This document shows, in pieces, positions 43,332 through 52,189 of a DNA stretch of 55,161 nucleotides (position 1 is the first letter of the stretch; each line of letters starts with the position of its first letter). Source of the DNA: Parasporobacterium paucivorans DSM 15970 (GTDB taxonomy: Bacteria; Bacillota; Clostridia; Lachnospirales; Lachnospiraceae); NCBI RefSeq assembly GCF_900141895.1, contig NZ_FQYT01000021.1, positions 1-55,161 on the forward strand, in the 5' to 3' direction. Below the pieces are notes generated by a model that was not told the origin of the DNA, ran no database searches, and saw nothing but the letters and a program-made list of their open reading frames with translations. The position numbers and the translations under genes are program-made.

Positions 43332-44561
43332 TTATTCCTTAGTCTTTTTCTCTTTTCCCCTGTTTTCCCTGAATTTCTTGGGAGTCATTCCTACTATATT
43401 CTTGAATACCTTCGTATAGTAGCTCTGGTCTTCAAAGCCGCACGCATTGGCAATGTCGATAATGCTCGAATTATCCTGCAGCAGCATGGTCTTGCTTTTA
43501 TCCACCCTTATTTTGTTTATGTAACCGGATATGCTCTGGCCAGTCTCCTTCTTGAAAATACTGCTGAGATAGGTCTTGCTCAGATATGCGCTTTCTGCAA
43601 TCTCTTCCAATGTCATTCTCTTATAATAATTCATTTTGATGTATTCAATCGTCTTGTACACCACATCTGCATGCTTAATCTCAGCAAAATCAAAGGTTGC
43701 AGAAATGTAACGCAGTAAAAGGGATGTAATCCAAGAACTGAGTTCCTCAATCGTCTTGAATTCCTCCATATGGGACATGAAATTTTCATTCAGGTGAAAA
43801 ATTTCATTTATATCCGCTCCGGCATCTACCGCCGATCTGGAGATGACAATCACCAGTTCGGCTATTCGGGGAAGAACTGCCTCCAGTTCGTAATTATTAG
43901 ATATATAAATGTAAGCAAGAATCTGATTCAATAAAGCCTGGGAAGAATCCTTATCCTTGCTGGTCACGGCGTCTCTGAGACGCCTTTCGATTCCAATCGG
44001 ATACGTGTAATATTCCCCGTCCGCCTGAATCCGGATACCCTCCATATACAGGGTGTTCAGGCACTTCTCTTGTTCATAGAAGTATTTTTCCATCCTGGAA
44101 TTGGATGTCCCCGAAAGAAAAGAAGCGGCATCTTTGAGCAGTTCCGAAAGGCTTTGCACCATCTGGGGCGACCGGACCTTGAGGCCTGAAATCTTCTCAT
44201 TCATACACATCTTCTGGTCCTCATATACCATATCTTCCTCTTCACCCATACGGATTGGGCCGGAAACGAGACCACCCAGAAGCTCTCCTGTCTCATCGGT
44301 GATGGAAGCGGCAACCAGAATAAGCCCTAAAGGACAGTGATAAATATAGGACCCGCTCCATCTGTATGCCTCATGACAGCCGTATAAAAGTATATTCAGG
44401 CTCCCGCATTTATCATCCATACAGTTCTCACAGAAAGTGCATACATTCTTGTCATTCAGGATTTTTTTTTCTTTATAATTTACCGGGGTGCAGTATTCTC
44501 CGGACACATTATAAAAATTTTCACTGCATTTAACAACCTTTTCTCTCAGCTTATCGTCCAT
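43332..44561 (-). CDS. AraC-family regulator with PocR-type sensor domain
   Basis: I start at the ATG at 44561 because AGAGG lies at the right distance; an earlier GTG is in frame. The 409 residues begin with a PocR-like domain (about 1-170) with paired cysteines, CTFCENC and CGSLN, and YHCPLGL, which in related regulators bind small ligands. The C-terminal 100 residues have two helix-turn-helices: LEEIAESAYLSKTYLSSIFK and IIDIANACGFEDQSYYTKVFK, and end with GMTPKKFREN. It lies 29 bases upstream of the hydratase gene and downstream of xpt, so it may control the local operon. Confidence 0.85.
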   Translation of the reverse strand: MDDKLREKVVKCSENFYNVSGEYCTPVNYKEKKILNDKNVCTFCENCMDDKCGSLNILLYGCHEAYRWSGSYIYHCPLGLILVAASITDETGELLGGLVSGPIRMGEEEDMVYEDQKMCMNEKISGLKVRSPQMVQSLSELLKDAASFLSGTSNSRMEKYFYEQEKCLNTLYMEGIRIQADGEYYTYPIGIERRLRDAVTSKDKDSSQALLNQILAYIYISNNYELEAVLPRIAELVIVISRSAVDAGADINEIFHLNENFMSHMEEFKTIEELSSWITSLLLRYISATFDFAEIKHADVVYKTIEYIKMNYYKRMTLEEIAESAYLSKTYLSSIFKKETGQSISGYINKIRVDKSKTMLLQDNSSIIDIANACGFEDQSYYTKVFKNIVGMTPKKFRENRGKEKKTKE

Positions 44562-44593
44562 TTTAACCTCTGCAGAATCCACCGGTTACATTT

Positions 44594-45166
44594 CTATTTA
44601 AATATTATGCCGTTTTTTTCGTCCATGCTCTTGATAATGGCAAGGGATTCCAGACGGATACCTTTTTCCCTGACACGCGCTCCGCCTTCCTGGAAGCCTT
44701 TTTCTATGACTATGGCCGCGCCCACCAGCTGGGCTCCCGCATCTTCTACAAGCTGCGCAAGACCCAGGAGGGCACTCCCTTCCGCCAGAAAGTCATCGAT
44801 AATCAGGACTTTGTCCTCCGGCTTCAGGAAATCCTTAGAAACAATGATATCATAAACTTTGCCGTGGGTAAATGATTCCACTTTTGAAGTATAGACATCC
44901 CCAGCAATGTTTTTCGTTTTTGTTTTTTTTGCAAATACCACCGGCACACAGAACTGCTGGGCGGTCATACAGGCAATCCCGATTCCGGATGCCTCTATCG
45001 TAAGTATTTTGTTCACCTGGCAGTCCGAAAACCTTCTTTTGAGTTCTTTCCCGATTTCCTCAAAAAGCACAACATCCATCTGGTGGTTCAAAAAACTGTC
45101 AACCTTCAGAATATTGCCTTCTTTTACTATACCATCTTTTATTATCCTGTCCTTTAACAGCTGCAT
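44594..45166 (-). CDS. xpt: Xanthine phosphoribosyltransferase
   Basis: It converts xanthine and PRPP to XMP. I use the ATG at 45166 (190 residues, the usual length); the longer frame is overlap with the upstream gene. It begins LKDRIIKDGIVKEG and has the typical LKVDSFLNHQMDV. The PRPP loop is VLIIDDFLAEGSALLGL, in place of the common DDFLANGQA. No purine riboswitch lies before it, as the gene follows the FAD-dependent dehydrogenase by 23 bases and is probably expressed with it. Confidence 0.94.
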   Translation of the reverse strand: MQLLKDRIIKDGIVKEGNILKVDSFLNHQMDVVLFEEIGKELKRRFSDCQVNKILTIEASGIGIACMTAQQFCVPVVFAKKTKTKNIAGDVYTSKVESFTHGKVYDIIVSKDFLKPEDKVLIIDDFLAEGSALLGLAQLVEDAGAQLVGAAIVIEKGFQEGGARVREKGIRLESLAIIKSMDEKNGIIFK

Positions 45167-45189
45167 ACTATTCCCTTTCCTGCCTTCAA

Positions 45190-46599
45190 TTAATCCTCCA
45201 TCTCCAACAGCCTTTTTGCCATCAGCACACCCATTACGGAAGCCATCATGAGCCCTCTTGTCCACCCGCTGGAGTCCCCAAGACAGTAAAGCCTCTTTAC
45301 ATTTGTATTGAAATTGGTATCCATCTTCACCCTGTTGCTGTAAAATTTCAGCTCCGGCGAGTAAAGGAGCGTTTCCCTGCTGGCAAATCCGGGCACGACC
45401 TGATCCACCGCCTGGATAAAATTGATTATGTTAACCATGGCCCTGTAGGGCATTGCCGCCGTTATGTCGCCCGCTATGGCGTCCGGAAGAGTTGGCCTCA
45501 CGTTCGACTGGCTCAGTTCCTTGTCCCAGGTTCTCTTGCCGTCCAGTATATCTCCAAATCTCTGAACAAGGATGTGCCCGTTTGCCAGCATATTAGTAAG
45601 CTCCCCCACCTTCTGGGCGTACGCAATCGGCTGGTTGAATGGCTCGGTGAAGTTATGGGAGCATAATATGGCCAGATTGGTATTATCTGATTTTGTGTTT
45701 TTATAGGAATGACCGTTTACCACGGTAAGATCATTGTCATATTTTTCCTGGCTTACGAACCCTCCCGGGTTCTGGCAGAAGGTCCTGACTTTGTTCTTAA
45801 AAGGTTTGGGGTACCCGATTATTTTGGATTCATACAGAACTTCATTGATTTCTTCCATAATTTCATTTCTGACTTCCACCCGGACTCCGATATCGACCGT
45901 GCCCGGCTGATGCGCAATCTGATGTTCCTCGCATACCCTCTCCAGCCAATCCGCCCCTTTTCGGCCCGTCGCAATAATGATATGGTCACCCATGATTTCA
46001 ACAGCTGGTTTTCTGCCATAAACATCCTCAACCACAACGCCCTTACAGGTGGCATTATCCAGCAGGATATTCTCACAATGGGAATCAAACATCATTTCAA
46101 CACCCTCGTCCAACAGATAATTCTGGATTTCCGAATACAGGGCATGGGCTTTTTCCGTTCCCAGATGGCGGATCGGACAGTCCACCAGCTTCAGGCCGGA
46201 CTGGATAACCCTTTTGCGGATTTCCTTAAGCCTGTCATCATGTCCGACACCCTCGATCTTATCATCGGCTCCAAACTCCAGATAGATCTTGTCTGTATAA
46301 TCGATCGTCTCCTGAGCCAGTTCGTGTCCGATCAGGGTTGGAAGATCTCCTCCCACCTCGCTGCAGAGGGATAATTTGCCGTCCGAAAAAGCACCGGCTC
46401 CGGAAAACCCTGTGGTAATGTGGCAGTACGGTTTACAGTTCACACATTCCCCGGTCAGAGACTTTGGACACCGTCTTTTTTCCAGCGGTTTTCCTTTTTC
46501 TATAATCAATATCTTCTTTTTTGGACCTTTTCTAACCATTTCAAGGGCTGTAAATATCCCTGACGGTCCGGCTCCGACTATGATGATATCATACTTCAT
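45190..46599 (-). CDS. FAD-dependent dehydrogenase (COG2509-like)
   Basis: The ATG at 46599 (469 residues) follows GGAAGGTGATTGC and is directly before the FAD dinucleotide motif IIIVGAGPSGIFTALEMV. The middle has a cluster of four cysteines (RRCPKSLTGECVNCKPYC), which may bind a Fe-S cluster or zinc. The region HITTGFSGAGAFSDGKLSLC is diagnostic of this family, and the end reads LYCLGDSSGWTRGLMMASV. The substrate is unknown. It has a promoter (46632-46660) in the short gap after the FUSC gene. Its partner genes are xpt, the PocR/AraC regulator and the hydratase. Confidence 0.88.
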   Translation of the reverse strand: MKYDIIIVGAGPSGIFTALEMVRKGPKKKILIIEKGKPLEKRRCPKSLTGECVNCKPYCHITTGFSGAGAFSDGKLSLCSEVGGDLPTLIGHELAQETIDYTDKIYLEFGADDKIEGVGHDDRLKEIRKRVIQSGLKLVDCPIRHLGTEKAHALYSEIQNYLLDEGVEMMFDSHCENILLDNATCKGVVVEDVYGRKPAVEIMGDHIIIATGRKGADWLERVCEEHQIAHQPGTVDIGVRVEVRNEIMEEINEVLYESKIIGYPKPFKNKVRTFCQNPGGFVSQEKYDNDLTVVNGHSYKNTKSDNTNLAILCSHNFTEPFNQPIAYAQKVGELTNMLANGHILVQRFGDILDGKRTWDKELSQSNVRPTLPDAIAGDITAAMPYRAMVNIINFIQAVDQVVPGFASRETLLYSPELKFYSNRVKMDTNFNTNVKRLYCLGDSSGWTRGLMMASVMGVLMAKRLLEMED

Positions 46600-46631
46600 G
46601 CAATCACCTTCCTTAATCATTTGCTAGCTTA

Positions 46632-46660
46632 ATTCTACTTTGAATTATGATTTTTTTCAA
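46632..46660 (-). promoter_or_regulatory. Promoter of the FAD dehydrogenase/xpt/regulator/hydratase run
   Basis: TTGAAA (46655-46660), 17 bp, TAGAAT (46632-46637) on the minus strand, in the gap between the FUSC gene and the dehydrogenase. Confidence 0.55.
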
Positions 46661-46667
46661 TCTATTC

Positions 46668-48173
46668 TTACTTATTCAAAAAACCTGCCATGAACAGGGT
46701 ATGATTGCGAAGATTTTTGTCCAGTTCAGGATTTTTTTCCTCTTCTTTCAGGGTATTATTGTATTCCTGGATCCGGTCAATCAGCATATAGGATTTTACT
46801 ATAAGGCTGTTGGTCCTGTGCTGCACATCCCCAGGCGCAAGTTCAGATGAATATATTTCTGTCATCTGCTGCCGAATTTTTTCCAGAAGCTTCTGCATAT
46901 ACCCCATTTCATTTTTAACACGGATTGGAAAAACATATTTATTGGCCAGGAAAGCGATCCCCGCCCCCACCAAGGTGTATCCAATCCGCTGAAGCATCAT
47001 CAGTGGCACGCTGGGCTCCAGAAGATTCAGCGACAGAGCTGATCCGGTGATGTAGGTGACCATAAATGCATAGCTATCTACACAGTAAATCAAAAAATTG
47101 AAAATGGTCATCAGAACGACCCGCGCCCAAAAAGATTTGAATATCGCAAACAATATCATACAGATGATGATTCCGGCCAGGGATCCCCTGACCCTCTGAA
47201 TAATCCGCTTCATCGTATTTTCGTATATCGGAATCATCATAAAGAACACGGAAATTGCCATCCAATAACTGTTATACTCCGGTACCAGATACCCGAATAC
47301 CAGGCATGGAGTGACGATCAATACCTGGCGCAGGGCGAAGCGAAACCGAAATCTCCTGACGTCCGGCTTGGCCTCCCTCAATTTCAGCTTACGGATATCT
47401 GTTGTAACCGTATCGTCTTCCAGAGCGGCTTCATATTCTGCGACCAGTTTTCTTATCCCCTGCGCATCGCCCTGCTGGGCGAGATATTGAGCGGTCTGAA
47501 AACAGACAAGAAATCTGCAATACCGGTTTGCATCCGGCTGGAATTTCAAGGCCGCCCGATTATCCGAATAAATTTCGTAGCTCATTTTTCGGTTCAGGCT
47601 GCAGATATCTTTCTGCAGATTATCTTTCTTGTCCTGGTTTCTTTCCTCCACCGCATCTGCCAGGTCATAGCTCAAGGATAACCCTTCTCTCGCATACTCT
47701 TCAAGTATGCAGGTCTTTTTTCTTCTCTGGGTGATTTCAATGAACAAAAAAATAATCACAAAGGAAACGAACAGAGCCATCCACCTGGTCAGGATTTCTG
47801 TTCCCCTTGCGGGAGAAATCTGAAAGAAGATTAATGCCATCCCTGCCGGAAAATAATTGTTGGGATTATATTCGTCAATGATGTAGTTGGCAATCATGAA
47901 AAGCGCTGCGGCATTCATAACAATATTTAGTCCGAGGTTCAGAAGCGCCAGCCAGGCAATCAGCGCCATACCCGCATATATAAGAAAAGTTTTTATCATG
48001 CATCCATAATGATGGCGCATATTGCGGAAACGGAGATAGGAGAGGGTTGCAAATGGCCCTATCAGGGTGTTTTCTATTCCGAACAAAAAATAGTTCACAA
48101 AAAAAATAATCGTTATCACTAACGTCGGTGCCCATGCCCTCTTGAAATATTTTTTTAAGATTGAAAGACTCAT
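46668..48173 (-). CDS. FUSC-family membrane protein
   Basis: The frame begins with GTG at 48182, but AAAGGGGG lies at the right distance from the ATG at 48173, so I use that (501 residues). Two blocks of membrane segments (about 15-160 and 285-410) are joined by a soluble stretch, the duplicated layout of FUSC/aromatic acid exporter proteins. The second block has RFRFALRQVLIVTPCLVFGY and YWMAISVFFMMIPIYENT, the FUSC pattern. The substrate is unknown; efflux of aromatic acids or polyamine-like compounds is typical for the family. It diverges from the T-box operon with a palindrome in its promoter region. Confidence 0.85.
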   Translation of the reverse strand: MSLSILKKYFKRAWAPTLVITIIFFVNYFLFGIENTLIGPFATLSYLRFRNMRHHYGCMIKTFLIYAGMALIAWLALLNLGLNIVMNAAALFMIANYIIDEYNPNNYFPAGMALIFFQISPARGTEILTRWMALFVSFVIIFLFIEITQRRKKTCILEEYAREGLSLSYDLADAVEERNQDKKDNLQKDICSLNRKMSYEIYSDNRAALKFQPDANRYCRFLVCFQTAQYLAQQGDAQGIRKLVAEYEAALEDDTVTTDIRKLKLREAKPDVRRFRFRFALRQVLIVTPCLVFGYLVPEYNSYWMAISVFFMMIPIYENTMKRIIQRVRGSLAGIIICMILFAIFKSFWARVVLMTIFNFLIYCVDSYAFMVTYITGSALSLNLLEPSVPLMMLQRIGYTLVGAGIAFLANKYVFPIRVKNEMGYMQKLLEKIRQQMTEIYSSELAPGDVQHRTNSLIVKSYMLIDRIQEYNNTLKEEEKNPELDKNLRNHTLFMAGFLNK

Positions 48174-48197
48174 GCATTTCACCCCCTTTATCGCTAT

Positions 48198-48220
48198 ATT
48201 AGATTACCATATTGTCTAAT
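48198..48220. promoter_or_regulatory. Palindrome upstream of the FUSC gene, candidate operator
   Basis: ATTAGA (48198-48203) and TCTAAT (48215-48220) form perfect 6-bp arms around 11 bp, 25 bases upstream of the FUSC start codon. The position suggests a regulator site. Confidence 0.45.
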
Positions 48221-48236
48221 CACAATCAATTTATTC

Positions 48237-48265
48237 TTGACTGCGAATTTTCTATCTGATATAAT
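48237..48265 (+). promoter_or_regulatory. Promoter of the T-box ABC importer operon
   Basis: TTGACT (48237-48242), 17 bp, TATAAT (48260-48265). Transcription would begin near 48272 and run into the T-box leader. Confidence 0.75.
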
Positions 48266-48271
48266 CCACTA

Positions 48272-48533
48272 AACCGATGAAGCGGAGATAACGGTATAAA
48301 AGTGCTTACAGAGAGTGGGAATTGCTGGAACCCTGCAGATTACTTTATATCAAATGGACCGCAGAGGGCGAGAGGAAAAGCCGTCTGGCTTAGTATTTTA
48401 GACGTCCGCCGGCGTTAACGGCAGAGAATGTATAGGCATTTTCGTAAAAGTGGGTTCTGTCACAGAACCAAAAAAGGTGGTACCGCAGATATTCAGTCTG
48501 TCCTTTAGAGGACAGGCTTATTTTATTTTTCAC
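48272..48533 (+). promoter_or_regulatory. T-box riboswitch, probable tryptophan (UGG) specifier
   Basis: The leader has the T-box order. Stem I carries GATGA (kink-turn) and AGAGAGTGGG followed by GCTGGAACC. The specifier loop is closed by GCGG/CCGC below and GGTATAAA/TTTATATC above, and its 3' strand is AAATGGA, so UGG (48355-48357) is the specifier. The T-box itself is AAGGTGGTACCGCAG (48474-48488) and the terminator is CTGTCCT/AGGACAG followed by a T-rich tract. The downstream genes encode an ABC importer resembling TrpXYZ. Uncharged tRNA-Trp would allow read-through. The antiterminator bulge reads UGGU, which would pair with ACCA, an A discriminator; many tRNA-Trp have G. Confidence 0.88.
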
Positions 48534-48572
48534 CGGCAGACAACTGCTGACAAATCCAAGGAGGAAGCAATA

Positions 48573-49586
48573 ATGAAGAAAAAAGGAATGAAGCTTATCG
48601 CATTGGTTTTATCATGTATTCTGGCAGCATTTTCCATTACGGCATGCGGAGGATCCGACAGCGGCAGCGAAACTACCACGGAGGATGGCAGCCAGAAAGT
48701 CTATAAGGTGGGCATCATCCTGCCCATGGACCACCGTTCCCTGAACCAGATATCCGATGCCATAGCAACGCAGCTGGAAGCGGAACTGGGGGACAATGTT
48801 GAAATCATAGTCAAAAATGCAAACAACGACACCTCCCTGCTGAACAGCATCATGCAGGAACTTGTTTCGGAGGATGTGGATATCCTGATACCGATTGCAA
48901 CCGGCACCGCCCAAATAGCCGCTACGACTACCTCCGATATCCCTATCGTATTTTCGGCCGTCAGCTCACCGGTTGAAGCAGGTCTTGTAACTTCCCTGAA
49001 CGAGACAACCGGCAATATCACAGGTGTTTCTGATAACATTCCTGTAGAAGATATTATCGACCTGGCTCTCTACCTGGATCCGGGCATCAAGACCTTTGGA
49101 CTTCTGTATACCTCCTCTGAGGTGAACTCCAGCGTTAAAATGGAGAAGGCAAAAGCTTATCTAAACGGCCTTGGAATCGCTTATAAAGAAGGAACAATTA
49201 CAAACACTTCCGAACTCCAGCAGGTTGCAAGCTCCCTTGCTTCTGAGGTAGATGCTTTCTTTACCAATGATGACAATACGGTTGCTTCCGCCATGCCAAC
49301 ATATGTAGATGTAGCCAATAAGGCCGGAATTCCCATTTTTGTAGGGGCAGATTCCATGGTAATCGACGGCGGAACCGCTACAGTAGGCATCGATTATACA
49401 CTTCTCGGAAAACAGACTGCCGATATGGCAATTCGTATCCTGAAGGGAAGCCCGATATCCGACAATCCGGTTGAATCCATCTCTGAATATTCCAAGGTCA
49501 TAAATACCACCGAGGCTGAACTTCTCGGAATTGAACTGACCGATGAAATTAAAAATACTTTTGTTTTGGTAGGAAGTGAAAACTAA
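48573..49586 (+). CDS. ABC transporter substrate-binding lipoprotein (TrpX-like)
   Basis: I use the ATG at 48573 (337 residues), right after AAGGAGGAAGC; the longer frame runs through the T-box. The signal peptide ends in the lipobox ITAC, so it is lipid-anchored. The rest is the ABC_sub_bind fold: VGIILPMDHRSLNQISDA, then TGTAQIAATTTSDIPIVFSA and LLGKQTADMAIRIL. Such proteins with a BcaA-like permease and a single ATPase are the TrpXYZ type of tryptophan importer, which fits the UGG T-box. The substrate is inferred. Confidence 0.9.
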   Translation: MKKKGMKLIALVLSCILAAFSITACGGSDSGSETTTEDGSQKVYKVGIILPMDHRSLNQISDAIATQLEAELGDNVEIIVKNANNDTSLLNSIMQELVSEDVDILIPIATGTAQIAATTTSDIPIVFSAVSSPVEAGLVTSLNETTGNITGVSDNIPVEDIIDLALYLDPGIKTFGLLYTSSEVNSSVKMEKAKAYLNGLGIAYKEGTITNTSELQQVASSLASEVDAFFTNDDNTVASAMPTYVDVANKAGIPIFVGADSMVIDGGTATVGIDYTLLGKQTADMAIRILKGSPISDNPVESISEYSKVINTTEAELLGIELTDEIKNTFVLVGSEN

Positions 49587-50488
49587 TGTCTCTATTGATT
49601 ATCGGTTCCATACAATTGGGACTCATATACGGTCTTCTTGGGATGGGGCTCTATGTCCCGTTCCGTGTTTTGGATATATCAGATATGACTACCCAGGGTT
49701 CATTTACCCTGGGTATGGTTGTTGCAGGAGTTCTGACAGTGGCCGGTTATCCCGTGGCCGGTTTGTTTGCGGCTATGCTTTGCGGTGCGATTTCAGGACT
49801 GATTACCGGTGTTCTGCATACTAAGTTCAGGATTTCTGCCATACTTGCCGGTATTCTCACCATGACTGGCCTTTATACTGTTAATCTTTATGTCATGAGT
49901 GGAAAGGCAAATATTTCCCTGATTGGAAAAAGCACCATATTCACCGATTTTTACGGCATTATTGGAAATGAGCTCATATCTGAAACCTCTCTCCTGGCAA
50001 TCATAGCCGCTGTTACCATCCTGATTGTGGCTGTGTTTTTCAAAACCAGGCTGGGTATTGCCATACGGGCCACAGGGGATAATGATGACATGGTCCGGAA
50101 TTCCTCTATTAATTCAGACAGGACAAAATGTATCGGACTTGCCATAGGCAATGCTCTTACTGCTCTGTCAGGAGCGCTGCTCTGTCACTATAATCTATTT
50201 GCGGACGTAAACTCAGGCACTGGTGTTCTTGTTGTGGGACTTGCGTCTATTATCATTGGCGAAACGCTGTTCCGAAAAAACGGTGTAACAAGAGGTCTCA
50301 TTATTACTGTTCTGGGTTCCATCGTATATCGCCTGATCATAGCTCTGGCGCTGAAGGTCAACCTGCTTCCCTCCTTTGCCCTGAACCTGATTTCAACCCT
50401 TATCGTAATCGTTGCATTGGGATTCCCGACATTTCGTGGGATGATGAACCGATACGCAAAAAAAAGGAGGGTCTCGAAAAATGGGTAA
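49586..50488 (+). CDS. ABC transporter permease (TrpY-like, LivH-type family)
   Basis: The 300 residues form about eight to nine membrane segments of the branched-chain permease (BPD_transp_2) type. The start overlaps the stop of the binding-protein gene by one base (TAATG), and AGGAAGTG is the ribosome site. Recognisable parts are YGLLGMGLYVPFRVLDISDM, TKFRISAILAGILTMTGLY and LGIAIRATGDNDDMVRNSSI, the coupling loop. It forms the membrane part of the tryptophan-type importer with the ATPase that overlaps its end by 8 bases. Confidence 0.9.
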   Translation: MSLLIIGSIQLGLIYGLLGMGLYVPFRVLDISDMTTQGSFTLGMVVAGVLTVAGYPVAGLFAAMLCGAISGLITGVLHTKFRISAILAGILTMTGLYTVNLYVMSGKANISLIGKSTIFTDFYGIIGNELISETSLLAIIAAVTILIVAVFFKTRLGIAIRATGDNDDMVRNSSINSDRTKCIGLAIGNALTALSGALLCHYNLFADVNSGTGVLVVGLASIIIGETLFRKNGVTRGLIITVLGSIVYRLIIALALKVNLLPSFALNLISTLIVIVALGFPTFRGMMNRYAKKRRVSKNG

Positions 50489-51239
50489 AGTGATTTTAGA
50501 AGTCAAAAATATATGCAAGACATTTTTAAAGGATACTCCTAATGAAAAAATTTCCCTGGATCATATGTCCCTTACCCTCGAAGAAGGGGATTTCGTTACC
50601 ATTATTGGCTCAAACGGGGCTGGAAAAAGCACCCTGTTCAATGCCATCAGCGGAACGATCGACATAGATGAGGGAAGCATACTCCTGGACGGAAAAGATA
50701 TTACATTTATGAAAGATTATAAGAGGGCCTACGAAATATCGCGGATATTTCAGGATCCCATGAAGGGCACAGCCCCCAATATGACCATTGCGGAAAACCT
50801 GGCTCTGGCATATACCAGAAAGGCTGGCAAATCTATTTTTCCATTGAACCGGAAGGATATGGCTTACTTTTATGAAATTTTGAATATGTTAGATATGGGG
50901 CTGGAGAACCGTTTGAATACAAAGATGGGAGTTTTGTCCGGTGGGCAGAGACAGGCGGTTTCCCTCCTGATGACCGTCATCTCTGAACCGAAGCTTCTGC
51001 TTCTGGATGAGCACACGGCAGCCCTGGATCCGGCAATCTCCAAGAAGATTTTGGAGCTGACGAACTATTTTGTAGATAAATATCACATAACAACCCTTAT
51101 GATTACTCATTCTGTCAAGGATGCCCTGGAAAATGGAAACCGGATGATAGCCCTTGCCAACGGGAGGATTAAACAGGAATTCAGTGCAGAAGAGAAAAAG
51201 CTTCTGGATCCCCTCCAGCTGGCAGGAATGTACGAATAA
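50481..51239 (+). CDS. ABC transporter ATP-binding protein (TrpZ-like)
   Basis: The 252 residues form a complete ABC ATPase. Walker A is GSNGAGKST, the signature is LSGGQRQAVSLLM, Walker B is LLLLDEHTAALDP and the switch His is in MITHSVKDAL. AAAGGAGGGT precedes the ATG inside the permease gene end. It is the last gene of the T-box operon and converges on the esterase gene with a 13-base gap. No clear terminator lies between them. Confidence 0.93.
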   Translation: MGKVILEVKNICKTFLKDTPNEKISLDHMSLTLEEGDFVTIIGSNGAGKSTLFNAISGTIDIDEGSILLDGKDITFMKDYKRAYEISRIFQDPMKGTAPNMTIAENLALAYTRKAGKSIFPLNRKDMAYFYEILNMLDMGLENRLNTKMGVLSGGQRQAVSLLMTVISEPKLLLLDEHTAALDPAISKKILELTNYFVDKYHITTLMITHSVKDALENGNRMIALANGRIKQEFSAEEKKLLDPLQLAGMYE

Positions 51240-51252
51240 AAGAAGGTTCTGG

Positions 51253-52167
51253 CTAAAGCCTGCTGATAAACTCAGCGGCTTCCTGCCAGGCTTTTTTTGA
51301 TTCTGGAATAAATTTTAATGCCATTTGAAATACATGAAACATTCCTTCATACACGCTCAGGCAAACATCCACACCTTGATTTTTGGCTTTGGCTGCAATG
51401 GTAAGGGTATCGCTGAGCAGCATTTCTTCCGTTCCCACCTGCATCAGCATCGGAGGAAATCCCGAAAAGTCACCAAACACCGGTGAAATATACGGATTTT
51501 TAGGGTCCTCATCTCCGATATATTCACTGTTGAACACAATACTATCCCTGGTATTGCCAAAGACCGGGTCAACTTCGAAATTTTCAGAATAGGATTGCCC
51601 GGAGGCAGTCAAATCTGCCCATGCCGACATCGTCAGGACTCCGGCCGGCCGGAGTCCCACATGATCCCTCAGGTACATACATGTTGCCATTGCCAATCCA
51701 CCCCCTGCAGAATCCCCTGCTAGGATAATTTGTTCATCCAGAAATCCTTTGTCTTTCAGCCAGAAATACGCAGTAACGGCGTCCTCCAGGGCGGCTGGAT
51801 AAGGGTTATCTGGAGCGACTCTGTAGTCAATGCTGAGGACACTTACCGCTTTCCCGGTTTTAGCATATATTTCTGCGAACTTCCTGTAAATATTGGTCAG
51901 CGTCCCGACGTATCCTCCACCATGAAGCTGCAGGATAACCTTCTCAAATCCCTCTTCCTCCGCCTCAAGATACTCCATATAAAAGTTTTTTAATTTGATC
52001 CCCGTCAGTCTGAATCCCTCCGGTACCCGGTAGTCCGGCTCCGTTTCCTTCATCTTTTTTCTGAAGGTTCCATCCTTTAATTTTTTCCCAAGTAAATTAT
52101 CAGAACGGATTTGACGGATCAGTTCCCGGACAAATCTGCCCTGTATACTCGATTCATGATATTTCAT
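51253..52167 (-). CDS. Alpha/beta hydrolase, HSL-type esterase/lipase
   Basis: I use the ATG at 52167 (304 residues) as GGAAAGGGTGCCAG precedes it and longer starts would run into the DUF6320 gene. The oxyanion motif is LHGGGYVG and the nucleophile elbow is GDSAGGGLA, both of the hormone-sensitive lipase family; the catalytic His is near the end in YEGMFHVFQM and the Asp in LLSDTLTI. No signal peptide is seen. It is the last gene of a minus-strand run after the condensation-type acyltransferase and DUF6320 genes, so it may act on an ester made by the acyltransferase. Confidence 0.88.
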   Translation of the reverse strand: MKYHESSIQGRFVRELIRQIRSDNLLGKKLKDGTFRKKMKETEPDYRVPEGFRLTGIKLKNFYMEYLEAEEEGFEKVILQLHGGGYVGTLTNIYRKFAEIYAKTGKAVSVLSIDYRVAPDNPYPAALEDAVTAYFWLKDKGFLDEQIILAGDSAGGGLAMATCMYLRDHVGLRPAGVLTMSAWADLTASGQSYSENFEVDPVFGNTRDSIVFNSEYIGDEDPKNPYISPVFGDFSGFPPMLMQVGTEEMLLSDTLTIAAKAKNQGVDVCLSVYEGMFHVFQMALKFIPESKKAWQEAAEFISRL

Positions 52168-52189
52168 CTGGCACCCTTTCCAATATAAA

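Noticed and set aside
45167-45189. Purine riboswitch upstream of xpt
   Set aside because: Only 23 bases separate xpt from the upstream gene, so there is no room for the aptamer.
48450-48572. Longer N-terminus for the T-box importer binding protein
   Set aside because: It would be translated from the T-box and terminator; the ATG at 48573 has a strong ribosome site and a normal signal peptide.
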